38,982 bases of DNA from Candidimonas sp. GTDB taxonomy: Bacteria > Pseudomonadota > Gammaproteobacteria > Burkholderiales > Burkholderiaceae_B. Made by a program: the position numbers and the translations under genes. The stretch is from assembly GCA_004297945.1 (NCBI GenBank), contig SCRC01000041.1, forward strand, positions 1 to 38,982, written 5' to 3'. Of this stretch, positions 8,711 to 17,788 are shown one piece after another (position 1 is the first letter of the stretch; every line of letters begins with the position of its first letter). The notes under the pieces were generated by a model. That model made no database searches. It saw nothing but the letters and a program-made list of their open reading frames with translations, and was not told the DNA's origin.

Positions 8711-9988
8711 ATGAAACTAGAAACTCTCGCCATCCATGCCGGCTACCAGCCCGACCCTACCACCAAGTCGGTCGCCGTGCCTATTTACCAGACCACGTCT
8801 TACGCCTTCGACAGCACCCAGCACGCCGCAGATCTGTTCGACCTGAAAGTGGCCGGCAATATTTACACACGCATCATGAACCCGACCAACGCCGTGCTCG
8901 AAGAGCGCGTCGCGGCCCTTGAGGGTGGCGTGGCCGCGCTAGCCGTCGCCTCGGGTATGGCGGCCGTTACGTACGCCATCCAGACTATCGCCCAGGCGGG
9001 CGACAATATCGTCTCGGTCAGCAAGCTTTACGGCGGCAGCTACAACCTGTTCGCTCACACTTTTCCACGCCAGGGCCTGACCGTCAAGTTCGCCCCGCAC
9101 GACGATGTCGCCGCGCTTGAAGCGCTTATCGACGATAAAACCAAGGCGGTATTTTGCGAATCCATCGGCAATCCAGCCGGCAATATCATAGATATACAAG
9201 CCATCGCCGACGCCGCACATCGCCACGGGGTGCCGCTGATCGTCGACAATACGGTCGCGTCTCCCGCCATTTGCCGACCCTTCGAACACGGCGCCGATAT
9301 CATCGTACATGCGCTTACCAAATACATGGGGGGCCACGGCACGACCATCGCCGGCGCCATCGTCGATTCCGGCAAATTTCCCTGGGCCGAGCACAAAGAG
9401 CGTTTTCCCATGCTCAACGAGCCCGACCCCTCCTACCATGGCGTGGTGTATACCGAGGCGTTCGGCCCCGCCGCGTTCATCGGCCGCTGCCGGGTGGTGC
9501 CCTTGCGCAACACCGGCGCGGCACTATCGCCATTCAACGCATTCCTGATCCTGCAAGGCATCGAAACGCTGCCCTTACGTATGGAACGCCACACCGAAAA
9601 TGCGCTCAAAGTGGCGTCGTATCTCGCAAAACATGAAAACGTGTCGTGGGTGAAATATGCCGGCCTGGCTGACCACCCTGAACATGGCCTGGCGCAAAAA
9701 TACATGGGTGGCAAACCAGCCAGCATCATGTCGTTCGGCATCAAAGGCGGAAGCGCGGCCGGCGGGCGCTTCATCGATGCGCTCAAGCTGATCGTGCGCC
9801 TGGTTAATATCGGCGACACCAAATCGCTGGCCTGCCACCCGGCGTCAACCACCCACCGTCAGCTCAGTCCAGCGGAGCTGGCCAAGGCGGGTGTTGGCGA
9901 AGACATGATCCGTTTGTCGATCGGTCTGGAACATATCGACGACATTCTGGCCGATCTGGGGCAGGCGCTGGGCGCCAGCCAGAAGTAA
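8711..9988 (+). CDS. metY: O-acetylhomoserine sulfhydrylase (aminocarboxypropyltransferase)
   Basis: MetY makes homocysteine from O-acetylhomoserine and sulfide using pyridoxal phosphate, in methionine synthesis. The 425-residue protein starts at MKLETLAIHAGYQPDPTTKS, the normal family N-terminus; a frame opening 48 bases upstream is less likely. It shows VAVPIYQTTSY, the YTRIMNPTN substrate loop (about 52-60), the VDNTVASP cofactor segment, and the Schiff-base lysine Lys204 in HALTKYMGGHGT. It is complete and of the usual length. It could also act as a cystathionine-gamma-synthase-like enzyme, but the LNEPDPSYHG insertion favours MetY. Confidence 0.95.
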   Translation: MKLETLAIHAGYQPDPTTKSVAVPIYQTTSYAFDSTQHAADLFDLKVAGNIYTRIMNPTNAVLEERVAALEGGVAALAVASGMAAVTYAIQTIAQAGDNIVSVSKLYGGSYNLFAHTFPRQGLTVKFAPHDDVAALEALIDDKTKAVFCESIGNPAGNIIDIQAIADAAHRHGVPLIVDNTVASPAICRPFEHGADIIVHALTKYMGGHGTTIAGAIVDSGKFPWAEHKERFPMLNEPDPSYHGVVYTEAFGPAAFIGRCRVVPLRNTGAALSPFNAFLILQGIETLPLRMERHTENALKVASYLAKHENVSWVKYAGLADHPEHGLAQKYMGGKPASIMSFGIKGGSAAGGRFIDALKLIVRLVNIGDTKSLACHPASTTHRQLSPAELAKAGVGEDMIRLSIGLEHIDDILADLGQALGASQK

Positions 9989-10027
9989 AGGCCAGTAAAC
10001 GCCGTTGGTTGGTATGCGCCTGGTCCG

Positions 10028-10053
10028 ATGGCACCCACAAGGGGTGCCGCTAC
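10028..10053 (-). repeat. REP-like hairpin, copy 3 (minus orientation)
   Basis: On the minus strand it reads GTAGC, arm GGCACCC, loop CTTGT, arm GGGTGCC, AT. It is followed by a spacer of about 20 bases that is 16/20 identical to the spacer after copy 6 at 17717. It forms the left half of a pair with copy 4. Confidence 0.85.
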
Positions 10054-10095
10054 AAAAACGTACCGGTGGCTCACTGGCTGCCATGACGCGCCATT

Positions 10096-10124
10096 GCCAT
10101 GGCAGCCCTTGTGGCTGCCATGGC
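10096..10124. repeat. extended palindromic REP-like hairpin, copy 4
   Basis: It has 12-base perfect arms, GCCATGGCAGCC and GGCTGCCATGGC, around the CTTGT loop. It carries the core of the family in plus orientation but lacks the GTAG foot, which has been replaced by bases that extend the stem. It pairs with copy 3 between metY and pntAA. Confidence 0.8.
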
Positions 10125-10227
10125 GTTCCATTATCTGGCAAGCATCATTGCCCAACACTGTAAATAATTGTCAGCAAGTTCGGGTATAGTAAGCCAACAA
10201 AAATTAACGAGATGCAGGAGAGTCTTG

Positions 10228-11346
10228 ATGCAAATAGGAATCCCGCGCGAAAGCCTGTCAGGTGAAACCCGGGTCGCGGCCATACCCGAAACGGTTAAAA
10301 AATTTATCGGCAGCAAGCATACTGTGGTGGTCGAAGAAGGCGCGGGGCTGTCGGCTCATTATCCCGATGCAGCCTATGTAGCGGCAGGCGCCAGCCTTGG
10401 CGACACCGCCCAGGCGCTAGGCGCGGATCTGGTGCTGAAAGTGCGCGCACCCAACGACTCCGAACGTGCATGCATGAAGCCCGATGGCGTACTGATCGGC
10501 ATGCTCGATCCCTTCGACCAGGCCGGCTTGGCCGCACTAGCCGCAGCCGGGCTCACCGCCTTTGCTCTCGAAGCCGCGCCACGGATTACTCGCGCGCAGA
10601 GCATGGACGTTTTATCGTCGCAAGCCAACCTGGCCGGCTACAAGGCGGTTTTACTGGCCGCCAACCAATATGGGCGGCTGTTTCCCATGCTCATGACCGC
10701 CGCAGGCACGCTTAAGGCCGCACGCGTAGTTGTCTTAGGCGCGGGCGTCGCAGGCCTGCAGGCCATTGCCACGGCCAAGCGTCTGGGTGCAGTGGTAGAG
10801 GCGTCAGACGTGCGCCCCGCCGCCCGCGAACAAATCGAATCCCTGGGCGCCAAATTTATCGACGTGCCTTTCGAGACCGACGAAGAACGTGAAATTGCGC
10901 AAGGGGTAGGCGGCTATGCCCGGCCCATGCCGGCCGCCTGGATGGCGCGCCAGGCCATTCTTGTTTCCGAACGCTGCAAGCAGGCCGATATCGTCATCAG
11001 CACAGCGCTGATTCCCGGTCGCCCCGCCCCCACCCTGATCACAGAAGAAACCGTACAGGCCATGAAGCCAGGTTCGGTCATTGTCGACCTGGCGGTAGAG
11101 CGCGGCGGCAACTGCCCCCTGTCGGAGAAAGACAAAGTCGTCAACAAACACGGGGTCAGCCTGATCGGCTACAGCAACTTGCCCGCCATGGTCGCCACCG
11201 ATGCCTCGGCGCTTTATGCCCGCAACGTCCTCGATTTCATGAAGCTGATTGCAAACGCCAATGGCGAACTGCTCATCCCGCAAGACGACGAAATCGTCAC
11301 TGCCTGCCTGATGTGCGCCGGCGGCAAAGTACTAAGGAGCGTCTGA
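10228..11346 (+). CDS. pntAA: proton-translocating NAD(P) transhydrogenase, subunit alpha part 1
   Basis: This is the NAD(H)-binding domain I of transhydrogenase, which moves hydride between NADH and NADP+ driven by the proton gradient. The start at 10228 ([20 protein letters not shown]) follows a good GGAG site and gives 372 residues. The family signatures [12 protein letters not shown], the Rossmann [18 protein letters not shown] near 175 and [21 protein letters not shown] near the C-terminus are present. It is a separate short subunit, as in the three-gene form. The stop overlaps the next ATG by one base (TGATG), so the operon is coupled. Confidence 0.96.
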   Translation: MQIGIPRESLSGETRVAAIPETVKKFIGSKHTVVVEEGAGLSAHYPDAAYVAAGASLGDTAQALGADLVLKVRAPNDSERACMKPDGVLIGMLDPFDQAGLAALAAAGLTAFALEAAPRITRAQSMDVLSSQANLAGYKAVLLAANQYGRLFPMLMTAAGTLKAARVVVLGAGVAGLQAIATAKRLGAVVEASDVRPAAREQIESLGAKFIDVPFETDEEREIAQGVGGYARPMPAAWMARQAILVSERCKQADIVISTALIPGRPAPTLITEETVQAMKPGSVIVDLAVERGGNCPLSEKDKVVNKHGVSLIGYSNLPAMVATDASALYARNVLDFMKLIANANGELLIPQDDEIVTACLMCAGGKVLRSV

Positions 11347-11660
11347 TGGAAGCCGTCAACCCTACTCTCATCAACATCACGATTTTCGTGTTGGCCGTGT
11401 ATGTCGGCTTCCATGTGGTATGGAATGTCACCCCCGCGCTGCACACGCCGCTAATGGCCGTCACGAACGCCATCTCAGCAATCGTCATTGTGGGCGCAAT
11501 GCTCGCGGCCGGCCTGACCGAGGGCGGCCTTGCGCGATTCATGGGTGTCTTTGCTGTGGCCCTCGCCTCGGTGAATGTATTCGGCGGCTTCCTGGTAACC
11601 CGGCGCATGCTCGAAATGTTCAAGAAAAAAGAGAAGAAGGCAGCGGGAGGCCAGGCATGA
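11346..11660 (+). CDS. pntAB: NAD(P) transhydrogenase subunit alpha part 2 (membrane)
   Basis: This 104-residue membrane subunit supplies the alpha-side helices of the proton channel (domain II). Three hydrophobic helices are visible: [18 protein letters not shown], the segment around [20 protein letters not shown], and [21 protein letters not shown] basic C-terminus follows ([12 protein letters not shown]). The start ATG at 11346 overlaps the pntAA stop by one base and follows AAGGAG. The stop overlaps the pntB ATG by four bases (ATGA). Confidence 0.95.
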   Translation: MEAVNPTLINITIFVLAVYVGFHVVWNVTPALHTPLMAVTNAISAIVIVGAMLAAGLTEGGLARFMGVFAVALASVNVFGGFLVTRRMLEMFKKKEKKAAGGQA

Positions 11661-13093
11661 TCTCTCCGAACCTGGTCACGCTGCTTTATCTCATTGCCTC
11701 GGTTTGCTTTATTCAAGCGCTAAAGGGCCTGTCTCATCCCACGACATCGCGGCGCGGCAATCTGTTTGGCATGGTGGGCATGGCCATCGCCGTGCTTACC
11801 ACCGCCGCGCTTATCGTCGGCCTGGCCAAACGCGGCACGGCCGGCATCGACCTGGGCTGGATCGTGCTGGGCCTGCTGATAGGCGGCAGCATCGGCACGG
11901 TCATGGCCAAACGCGTCGAAATGACCAAAATGCCAGAGCTTATCGCCTTCATGCACAGCATGATCGGCCTGGCCGCCGTGGCAATAGCCATTGCCGTCAT
12001 TGCAGAGCCCCATGCATTCAATATCGTTGCCAACGGGCTGCCTTTGCCTACCGGCAACCGTTTCGAACTGGTCATAGGCACCTTCGTGGGCGCCATCACC
12101 TTTTCAGGCTCGGTCATCGCTTTCGGCAAACTTTCCGGCACCTATAAATTCAGGCTATTCCAGGGGGCATCGGTCGTCTTTCCCGGACAGCACATTCTTA
12201 ACCTTGTGCTGGCCATTGTCATGCTGGTCTTTGGCGCCTGGTTTATCGCCACGCAAATGTGGCTGCCCTATATCGTCATGCTGCTCATCGCTTTCGCTCT
12301 GGGCGTGCTCATCATCATCCCTATAGGCGGGGCCGACATGCCGGTGGTCATCTCAATGCTCAACAGCTACTCGGGCTGGGCAGCGGCGGGCATTGGCTTT
12401 TCACTGAACAACCCCATGCTGATCATTGCCGGATCACTGGTTGGCTCATCGGGCGCGGTGCTGTCATACATCATGTGCAAAGCCATGAACCGATCATTTT
12501 TCAATGTGATTTTGGGCGGCTTTGGCGCGGCGCCCGGCACAGCACAAGGCGGCGGGCAGGCTCAGCGCAATGTTAAATCGGGCAGCCCCGAAGACGCGGC
12601 ATTCCTCATGAGCAATGCCGAATCGGTCACGATCGTGCCCGGTTACGGCCTGGCGGTTGCGCGTGCGCAGCACGCTCTTAAAGAGCTCGCGCAAAAACTG
12701 ACCGACCAGGGCGTCATCGTCAAATATGCCATCCACCCCGTGGCCGGCCGCATGCCCGGCCACATGAACGTACTGCTGGCCGAAGCCGAAGTACCCTACG
12801 ACCAGGTCTTCGAAATGGACGACATTAACGGCGAGTTTGCGCAAACCGATGTCGTGCTCGTGCTGGGCGCGAACGACGTGGTGAACCCCGCAGCCAAAAA
12901 CGACCCCAATTCACCCATCGCCGGCATGCCCATACTCGAGGCCTACAAAGCCCGCACCGTTATCGTCAACAAACGCTCCATGGCCACCGGCTATGCCGGC
13001 CTGGATAACGAACTGTTCTACATGGACAAAACCATGATGGTGTTCGGCGACGCGAAAAAAGTAATTGAAGGCATGGTAAAAGCCATCGAATAG
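11657..13093 (+). CDS. pntB: NAD(P) transhydrogenase subunit beta
   Basis: PntB holds the rest of the membrane domain and the NADP(H)-binding domain III. From ATG 11657 ([20 protein letters not shown]) it has 478 residues, the usual length. About eight or nine membrane helices occupy residues 1-270, with [20 protein letters not shown] near 95-115 containing the proton-channel histidine. Domain III begins near 300 and shows [35 protein letters not shown] and [20 protein letters not shown]. It starts at a frame 237 bases inside a longer open frame; the ATGA overlap with pntAB and homology decide the start. Confidence 0.96.
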   Translation: MISPNLVTLLYLIASVCFIQALKGLSHPTTSRRGNLFGMVGMAIAVLTTAALIVGLAKRGTAGIDLGWIVLGLLIGGSIGTVMAKRVEMTKMPELIAFMHSMIGLAAVAIAIAVIAEPHAFNIVANGLPLPTGNRFELVIGTFVGAITFSGSVIAFGKLSGTYKFRLFQGASVVFPGQHILNLVLAIVMLVFGAWFIATQMWLPYIVMLLIAFALGVLIIIPIGGADMPVVISMLNSYSGWAAAGIGFSLNNPMLIIAGSLVGSSGAVLSYIMCKAMNRSFFNVILGGFGAAPGTAQGGGQAQRNVKSGSPEDAAFLMSNAESVTIVPGYGLAVARAQHALKELAQKLTDQGVIVKYAIHPVAGRMPGHMNVLLAEAEVPYDQVFEMDDINGEFAQTDVVLVLGANDVVNPAAKNDPNSPIAGMPILEAYKARTVIVNKRSMATGYAGLDNELFYMDKTMMVFGDAKKVIEGMVKAIE

Positions 13094-13136
13094 GGGTTGG
13101 GATGGTGTTATGTACCGTAAACGCTACCTGCTGCGA

Positions 13137-13162
13137 ATGCCACCCACAAGGGGTGGCGCTAC
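13137..13162 (-). repeat. REP-like hairpin, copy 5 (minus orientation, third stem variant)
   Basis: On the minus strand it reads GTAGC, arm GCCACCC, loop CTTGT, arm GGGTGGC, AT. Compared with copy 2, two stem pairs are exchanged on both sides, so pairing is kept. It lies between the convergent pntB and aldehyde dehydrogenase genes. Confidence 0.85.
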
Positions 13163-13192
13163 AAATGCCGCTACGGCTGGCGGTACAAGCGT

Positions 13193-13237
13193 CGTTACGA
13201 GATGCCGTTACGGACGTCGTTACGAGATACCGTTACG
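13193..13237. repeat. four CGTTACG motifs at about 12.5-base spacing
   Basis: CGTTACG begins at 13193, 13206, 13218 and 13231, giving steps of 13, 12 and 13 bases. Seen another way, a 22-base unit is repeated with a 25-base period and one mismatch. The last copy overlaps the stop codon of the aldehyde dehydrogenase on the minus strand. Function is unknown; it may be simple tandem duplication. Confidence 0.75.
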
Positions 13238-14738
13238 CATCATCACCAAACTTGATGCCTTGCGCGAGCGGTAGCTCGCGTGAGTAATTGATGGTGTTGG
13301 TCGCCCGGCGCATATACACCTTCCAGGCATCCGAACCCGATTCGCGCCCGCCGCCGGTTTCCTTTTCACCGCCAAACGCGCCGCCAATCTCTGCACCTGA
13401 CGTGCCGATGTTCACATTCGCAATACCGCAATCGGAGCCGGCCGCTGACAAGAACCATTCGGCCTCGCGCAGGTCGGTCGTAAACACGGCCGACGACAGG
13501 CCTTGCGGCACATTGTTTTGCATATCAACCGCATCATGGAAATTCTCATAACGCATGACATACAAAATCGGCGCGAACGTTTCGTGACACACCACGTCGG
13601 TTTGTGCAGGCATCTCGACTATGGCGGGAGCCACGTAATAGGCATCCGGATACTCCTTGGCAAGCACTCGTTCCCCGCCAAAGACCTTTCCGCCCTCTTG
13701 CCTGGCTTTGGCCAGCGCAGCCTGCATTCCGTCGAAGGCAGACTTGTCGATCAGCGGACCGACCAAGGTATGGGCATCCAGCGGATTACCCACTTGAGCG
13801 CTGGCGTAGGCCTTCTTCAATCGCGCCACCAATTCGTCGGCGATACCCTTCTGGGCAATCAAGCGGCGAGTGCTGGTGCAGCGCTGCCCCGCAGTGCCAA
13901 TGGCGCCAAACAAAATACCCCGGACGGCCATGCCGAGATCGGCCGAGGGCGCCACAATAATCGCATTATTGCCACCCAGTTCAAGCAGAGACCGGCCGAA
14001 ACGCTCAGCCACCCGCGGACCGACCTGACGTCCCATGCGGGTAGAGCCGGTGGCGGAAACCAGGGCCACCCGGCGATCATCAACCAAAGCCTCGCCCACC
14101 TCGCGTGCTCCAATCAACAGCTCGGACAAACCGGCAGGCGCATCGCCGAACTTCTTCGTGGCGCGTTCGAACAACGCTTGGCAAGCCATCGCCGTTAAAG
14201 GCGTTTTTTCAGACGGCTTCCACACCACCGCATCGCCGCACACAATGGCCAGCGCCGTATTCCATGACCACACCGCCACGGGAAAATTGAAGGCGGAAAT
14301 CACACCGACAACGCCCAGAGGCTGCCAGGTTTCCATCATGCGATGACCCGGGCGCTCCGAAGCAATCGTCAACCCGTACAACTGGCGCGACAGGCCGACG
14401 GCGAAATCGCAAATATCGATCATCTCCTGCACTTCACCCGTGCCTTCGGCGAGAATCTTGCCCGCTTCTATCGACACCAGGCGGCCCAACAATTCCTTAT
14501 TGGCGCGCAATTCATCACCCAGCAGGCGGATCAGCTCGCCGCGCCGTGGCGCCGGCACTTGGCGCCACGCGGTAAACGCCCCATGGGCGCGCCCGATCGC
14601 GGCTTGAACCTCAGTCACCGTGTGCTCGTGCACGCGTGCGATGACGGCGCCATCAAGGGGTGAGTGAACCGCCAGGGTTCCACCCGTCAAACTCGAAGGA
14701 GCAAGTCCCAATCTATTGAGCAATTCTGCAGTAGTCAT
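13233..14738 (-). CDS. amaB: ALDH7-type L-aminoadipate-semialdehyde dehydrogenase
   Basis: This enzyme oxidises L-2-aminoadipate-6-semialdehyde (in equilibrium with piperideine-6-carboxylate) to 2-aminoadipate, with NAD. The start at 14738 (MTTAELLNRLGL) follows a TTAGGA site and gives 501 residues. ALDH7/antiquitin signatures are clear: SAFNFPVAVWSWN near 148, general base Glu253 in LELGGNNA, catalytic Cys287 in GQRCTSTRR, and the C-terminal GGGRESGSDAWKVYMRR followed by the INYSRELPLAQGIKFG tail. It is divergent from the FAD oxidase operon, which fits lysine/pipecolate catabolism. The symbol amaB follows the Pseudomonas lysine pathway; the exact substrate is inferred. Confidence 0.88.
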   Translation of the reverse strand: MTTAELLNRLGLAPSSLTGGTLAVHSPLDGAVIARVHEHTVTEVQAAIGRAHGAFTAWRQVPAPRRGELIRLLGDELRANKELLGRLVSIEAGKILAEGTGEVQEMIDICDFAVGLSRQLYGLTIASERPGHRMMETWQPLGVVGVISAFNFPVAVWSWNTALAIVCGDAVVWKPSEKTPLTAMACQALFERATKKFGDAPAGLSELLIGAREVGEALVDDRRVALVSATGSTRMGRQVGPRVAERFGRSLLELGGNNAIIVAPSADLGMAVRGILFGAIGTAGQRCTSTRRLIAQKGIADELVARLKKAYASAQVGNPLDAHTLVGPLIDKSAFDGMQAALAKARQEGGKVFGGERVLAKEYPDAYYVAPAIVEMPAQTDVVCHETFAPILYVMRYENFHDAVDMQNNVPQGLSSAVFTTDLREAEWFLSAAGSDCGIANVNIGTSGAEIGGAFGGEKETGGGRESGSDAWKVYMRRATNTINYSRELPLAQGIKFGDDA

Positions 14739-14797
14739 TTTTTTCCTAAGGATGAGTGGCATAAACGTTCGCCTGCCATCGATACGAAAGAATATCA

Positions 14798-14825
14798 CAA
14801 TATTTTCTTATATGAAATAATATTG
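14798..14825. promoter_or_regulatory. 28-base interrupted palindrome in the divergent ALDH7/FAD promoter region
   Basis: Seven-base perfect arms CAATATT and AATATTG enclose a mostly symmetric AT-rich centre; 11 of 14 pairs match in total. It lies in the 214-base gap between two divergent operons (14739-14952), 60-87 bases from the ALDH start. Next to it, AAAGAATATC at 14787-14796 recurs at 17800-17809. The XRE-cupin regulator encoded nearby is a reasonable candidate to bind here, but this is inference. Confidence 0.55.
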
Positions 14826-14952
14826 CTTAAGGGAAAATACCGAGGGTATTTAGTTCCGATTCTGTAACAATGTGATCACTGCAAGCGCCCGAAGCAGCAG
14901 GCCGGTCGCTGCGAAACCCTTGATTGTTGGGCCGTAAACCCCCACCCGAAAC

Positions 14953-16134
14953 ATGCAAACCAAACACTATGACGTCATTATCGCCGGCGGCGCGGCGGCG
15001 GGTAGCGCAAGCGCCTATTTCCTGACTGCCAACCCTGATTTCAAAGGATCAGTGCTGGTTGTGGAAAAGGACTTCAGCTATCAATACTGCGCCACCGCCC
15101 TGTCGGCGGCCTCGATCCGTCATCAGTTTTCAACGCCCGAGAACATCGCCATGTCGCAATTCGGGACACAATTCCTGCGTCATTTCGGATCTGCGCTGGC
15201 GGTCAACGGCGAACGACCCGATGCCGCCTTCCACGAAGGCGGATATCTGTTCCTGGCCAGCGCGGCCGGCATGGATGTATTGCTCGAAAATCACCAGACA
15301 CAAAAGGCGCTTGACGTCGACGTGGCGCTCTTGACACCCGACCAGCTCGCGGCGCGCTTTCCATGGCTGCACACGAGCGATCTGGCGGCCGGGTCGCTCG
15401 GGCTATCGGGTGAAGGCTGGCTGGACGCGTACGGCATGATGCAAGGCCTTAGAAAAAAGGCCATCGCACAAGGTGCTCGCTACATCGAAAACGAAGTGAT
15501 CGACGTGCAACGCCAGGGCCGCCGCATTACCGGGGTGATCTTGAACGACGGCACAGCCCTGCAATGCGGAACGCTGATCAACACCGCCGGTACAGGCGGG
15601 CCCCGTCTGGCCCGGCAAGCCGGCATTGTTTTGCCTGTCGAATCGCGAAAACGTTATGTTTTTTACTTTCAATGCCCAACCGTCATTGCCGGTTGCCCCA
15701 TGGTTATCGACCCAAGCGGCGCCTATTTCCGACCCGAAGGGCGAGGATTCATTTGCGGTATTTCGCCCGCCGAATCCAATGACCCGGAGTGTTTCGACTT
15801 CGACGTTGAACACGACCTGTTCGATGAAACCCTGTGGCCCTTGCTGGCCGCACGCGTTCCCGCCTTCGAGGCGATCCGCTGCACGCGCAGCTGGGCCGGC
15901 CACTACGACATGAATACGCTCGACCATAACGTCATTATCGGCGCTCATCCCGATATTGAAAACCTGCTTTTCGCCAACGGCTTTAGCGGACATGGCATGC
16001 AGCAATCACCCGCCGTGGGGCGTGCGCTATCGGAGTTGGTCACGTACGGAAAATTCGAGACCCTCGATCTGTCGCGCATGGGCTGGACGCGCATTTTGAA
16101 CAACAACCTGATTATTGAAAAAAACATAGTATGA
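14953..16134 (+). CDS. FAD-dependent amino acid oxidase of the DAO family
   Basis: This 393-residue flavoprotein has an N-terminal dinucleotide-binding fold (YDVIIAGGAAAGSASAYFL, residues 6-24), an acidic residue ending strand two in VLVVEKD, and the DAO-family C-terminal ANGFSGHGMQQSPAVGRAL FAD segment near 344-362. DAO-family enzymes oxidise secondary or D-amino acids. With an ALDH7 enzyme and a ketimine-reductase-like gene next to it, the best guess is L-pipecolate oxidase (making piperideine-6-carboxylate, like AmaA) or a D-lysine oxidase. The sequence alone does not decide. The stop overlaps the next ATG by four bases. Confidence 0.8.
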   Translation: MQTKHYDVIIAGGAAAGSASAYFLTANPDFKGSVLVVEKDFSYQYCATALSAASIRHQFSTPENIAMSQFGTQFLRHFGSALAVNGERPDAAFHEGGYLFLASAAGMDVLLENHQTQKALDVDVALLTPDQLAARFPWLHTSDLAAGSLGLSGEGWLDAYGMMQGLRKKAIAQGARYIENEVIDVQRQGRRITGVILNDGTALQCGTLINTAGTGGPRLARQAGIVLPVESRKRYVFYFQCPTVIAGCPMVIDPSGAYFRPEGRGFICGISPAESNDPECFDFDVEHDLFDETLWPLLAARVPAFEAIRCTRSWAGHYDMNTLDHNVIIGAHPDIENLLFANGFSGHGMQQSPAVGRALSELVTYGKFETLDLSRMGWTRILNNNLIIEKNIV

Positions 16135-16739
16135 AACAAGCAAGCACGCAACACAGCGAATCCGCCCTGGCCGCACGCTTGCGGGGGCTGCGCCTGCAGC
16201 GAGGATGGACGCTTGGGCAAACCAGCAAGGCCAGCGATGTCGCTACATCGACGCTATCGAAAATCGAGAATGGCCTGATGTCCCCCACCTATGACATCCT
16301 GCTTAAACTGGCCAAAGGCCTGGATCTGGACGTTGCAGAACTTTTCTCTGCCGCTCAGGACCACATGGGCACCGGGCGCTGTAGCGTGGAGCGCAAAGAC
16401 AGCGGCGAAATCCACGACACCCCGCTATACCGCCACCAAGTTCTGTGCTCTCATCTGTCGCATAAACGCATGATGCCTTTCCTAACCCGAATCAAGGCTC
16501 ATGCCCTGACAGAAAACCAAGGCTGGAGCCGCCATGACGGCGAAGAGTTTGTCTACGTGTTGAGCGGGGTGATCGAGCTGCACACCGAGTACTATCAACC
16601 AGCGGTGCTCTCGACCGGCGATTGTTTTTACATCGACAGTCGAATGCGGCACCGCGTAGTCAACCATAGCAAGAACGAGGCTGAAGTTCTATGGATGAGC
16701 ACCACGCCCTCCCCCCCGGAATTGCACCATGAACCCTGA
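16131..16739 (+). CDS. XRE-family regulator with C-terminal cupin domain
   Basis: The 202-residue protein combines a Cro/C1-type helix-turn-helix (about 14-68: LRLQRGWTLGQTSKASDVAT, then STLSKIENGLMSP) with a cupin sensor domain (about 110-195: HDGEEFVYVLSGVIELHTE, then LSTGDCFYIDSRMRHRVVN). Such regulators usually control amino-acid or polyamine catabolic genes next to them and respond to a pathway intermediate. It is translationally coupled to the FAD oxidase (ATGA) and overlaps the following reductase gene by 11 bases, so it is embedded within the operon it probably controls. Candidate operators are the palindromes at 14798 and 17789. Confidence 0.88.
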   Translation: MKQASTQHSESALAARLRGLRLQRGWTLGQTSKASDVATSTLSKIENGLMSPTYDILLKLAKGLDLDVAELFSAAQDHMGTGRCSVERKDSGEIHDTPLYRHQVLCSHLSHKRMMPFLTRIKAHALTENQGWSRHDGEEFVYVLSGVIELHTEYYQPAVLSTGDCFYIDSRMRHRVVNHSKNEAEVLWMSTTPSPPELHHEP

Positions 16740-17646
16740 CACGCCTATTTTCAACGCCACGCAAACCGCCGAGCTCCTCGACTTTCAACTGCTGGTTCAG
16801 ACCCTTGAAACGACTGTGCTCGATTACGCCAGTGGCGCGATCTGCGCGCCCGAACGGCAAGTAGTGCCCTTCCCTCAAGGCGCCGTCATGCTGTCGATGC
16901 CCGCCACGGCGCCCGACATCGGCATACACAAACTGGTGAATGTCGCCGCAAACAATGCAAGCCTGAACCTGCCTACAATCAATGGCCTGGTCGCTGTCTA
17001 CGAGGGCAAAACCGGCCAGCTACTGTTTGTGCTCGACGGCCCAACGGTCACGGCGCGACGCACCGCAGCCGTATCGATGCTGGGCCTGAAAACCTTTCTG
17101 CGCCGGCCTCCCCGCCACATCGCCTTGATAGGCACAGGCACGCAAGCATCGGGACACGCACACGCGATCGCGGCATTATTTCCGGATACGGCCGTATTCG
17201 TCGCCGGCCGAAATGCAGACAAGGTCAGCGGCTTCATCCAGGCTCATCGCCATCTGAACGTGACACTCGAAGCCGGTTCAAGCGGCGCCATTCCCGCCGA
17301 TATCGACGCCGTGATTACCGCCACCACCAGCCAGACCCCCGTTTACAACGAAGCGGCGCGCACCGGGCGTCTGGTGCTTGGAGTTGGCGCCTTCAAGGCG
17401 GATATGGCCGAGATCGGGGCGCAAACCGTGCTTGGCAGCCAAAGCTATGTTGACGACCCGGCTGGCGCGCACCATGAAGCGGGCGACCTTGTGCTGGCCC
17501 ATGTCGACTGGAGCCAGGTCAAACCCTTGGCCGACGCATTGCAGAACGGCGTCGATTTCGACCGGCCGCTGTTATTCAAAACCGTGGGTTGCGCCGCCTG
17601 GGACCTGGGTGCCGCGCGCTGCGCACTGGCGGCATTGACGCGGTAG
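16729..17646 (+). CDS. ornithine cyclodeaminase/mu-crystallin-family ketimine reductase
   Basis: This 305-residue member of the OCD/mu-crystallin family has a Rossmann nucleotide-binding motif, IALIGTGTQASGHAHAI, near 126-142. Before it is the family's DGPTVTARRTAAVSMLGLK segment near 103-121. Bacterial relatives in Burkholderiales are annotated as delta1-piperideine-2-carboxylate/delta1-pyrroline-2-carboxylate reductases, which make L-pipecolate or L-proline with NAD(P)H. Together with the FAD oxidase and ALDH7 enzyme this gives a route from D-lysine-derived piperideine-2-carboxylate through L-pipecolate to aminoadipate. The alternative is a true ornithine cyclodeaminase, less likely in this setting. 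Confidence 0.82.
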   Translation: MNPDTPIFNATQTAELLDFQLLVQTLETTVLDYASGAICAPERQVVPFPQGAVMLSMPATAPDIGIHKLVNVAANNASLNLPTINGLVAVYEGKTGQLLFVLDGPTVTARRTAAVSMLGLKTFLRRPPRHIALIGTGTQASGHAHAIAALFPDTAVFVAGRNADKVSGFIQAHRHLNVTLEAGSSGAIPADIDAVITATTSQTPVYNEAARTGRLVLGVGAFKADMAEIGAQTVLGSQSYVDDPAGAHHEAGDLVLAHVDWSQVKPLADALQNGVDFDRPLLFKTVGCAAWDLGAARCALAALTR

Positions 17647-17690
17647 GGGTGATTTTTTTCAAGGAAATGGTGAGGTCTTTGTTTTCGTGG

Positions 17691-17716
17691 ATGGCAGCCA
17701 CAAGGGCTGCCGCTAC
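17691..17716 (-). repeat. REP-like hairpin, copy 6 (minus orientation)
   Basis: It has the GGCAGCC/GGCTGCC stem with CTTGT loop and GTAG foot on the minus strand. It forms an inverted pair with copy 7 across a 21-base spacer, the same geometry as copies 3 and 4. Confidence 0.88.
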
Positions 17717-17737
17717 AAATACAAACCTGTGGCTCAT

Positions 17738-17763
17738 GTCAGCGGCAGCCCTTGTGGCTGCCA
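17738..17763 (+). repeat. REP-like hairpin, copy 7 (plus orientation, altered foot)
   Basis: The same GGCAGCC/GGCTGCC stem and CTTGT loop are present, but the foot reads GTCAGC instead of GTAGC, an insertion of one base. It is the right half of the pair with copy 6, downstream of the ketimine reductase gene. Confidence 0.82.
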
Positions 17764-17788
17764 TCGCCCCCAATCCAATCAGATTATT

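Noticed and set aside
10228..13093. Transhydrogenase alpha subunit split in two, seen as a possible frameshift
   Set aside because: The three-gene form (pntAA, pntAB, pntB) is normal in many bacteria; each gene has its own ribosome binding site and overlapping stop/start.
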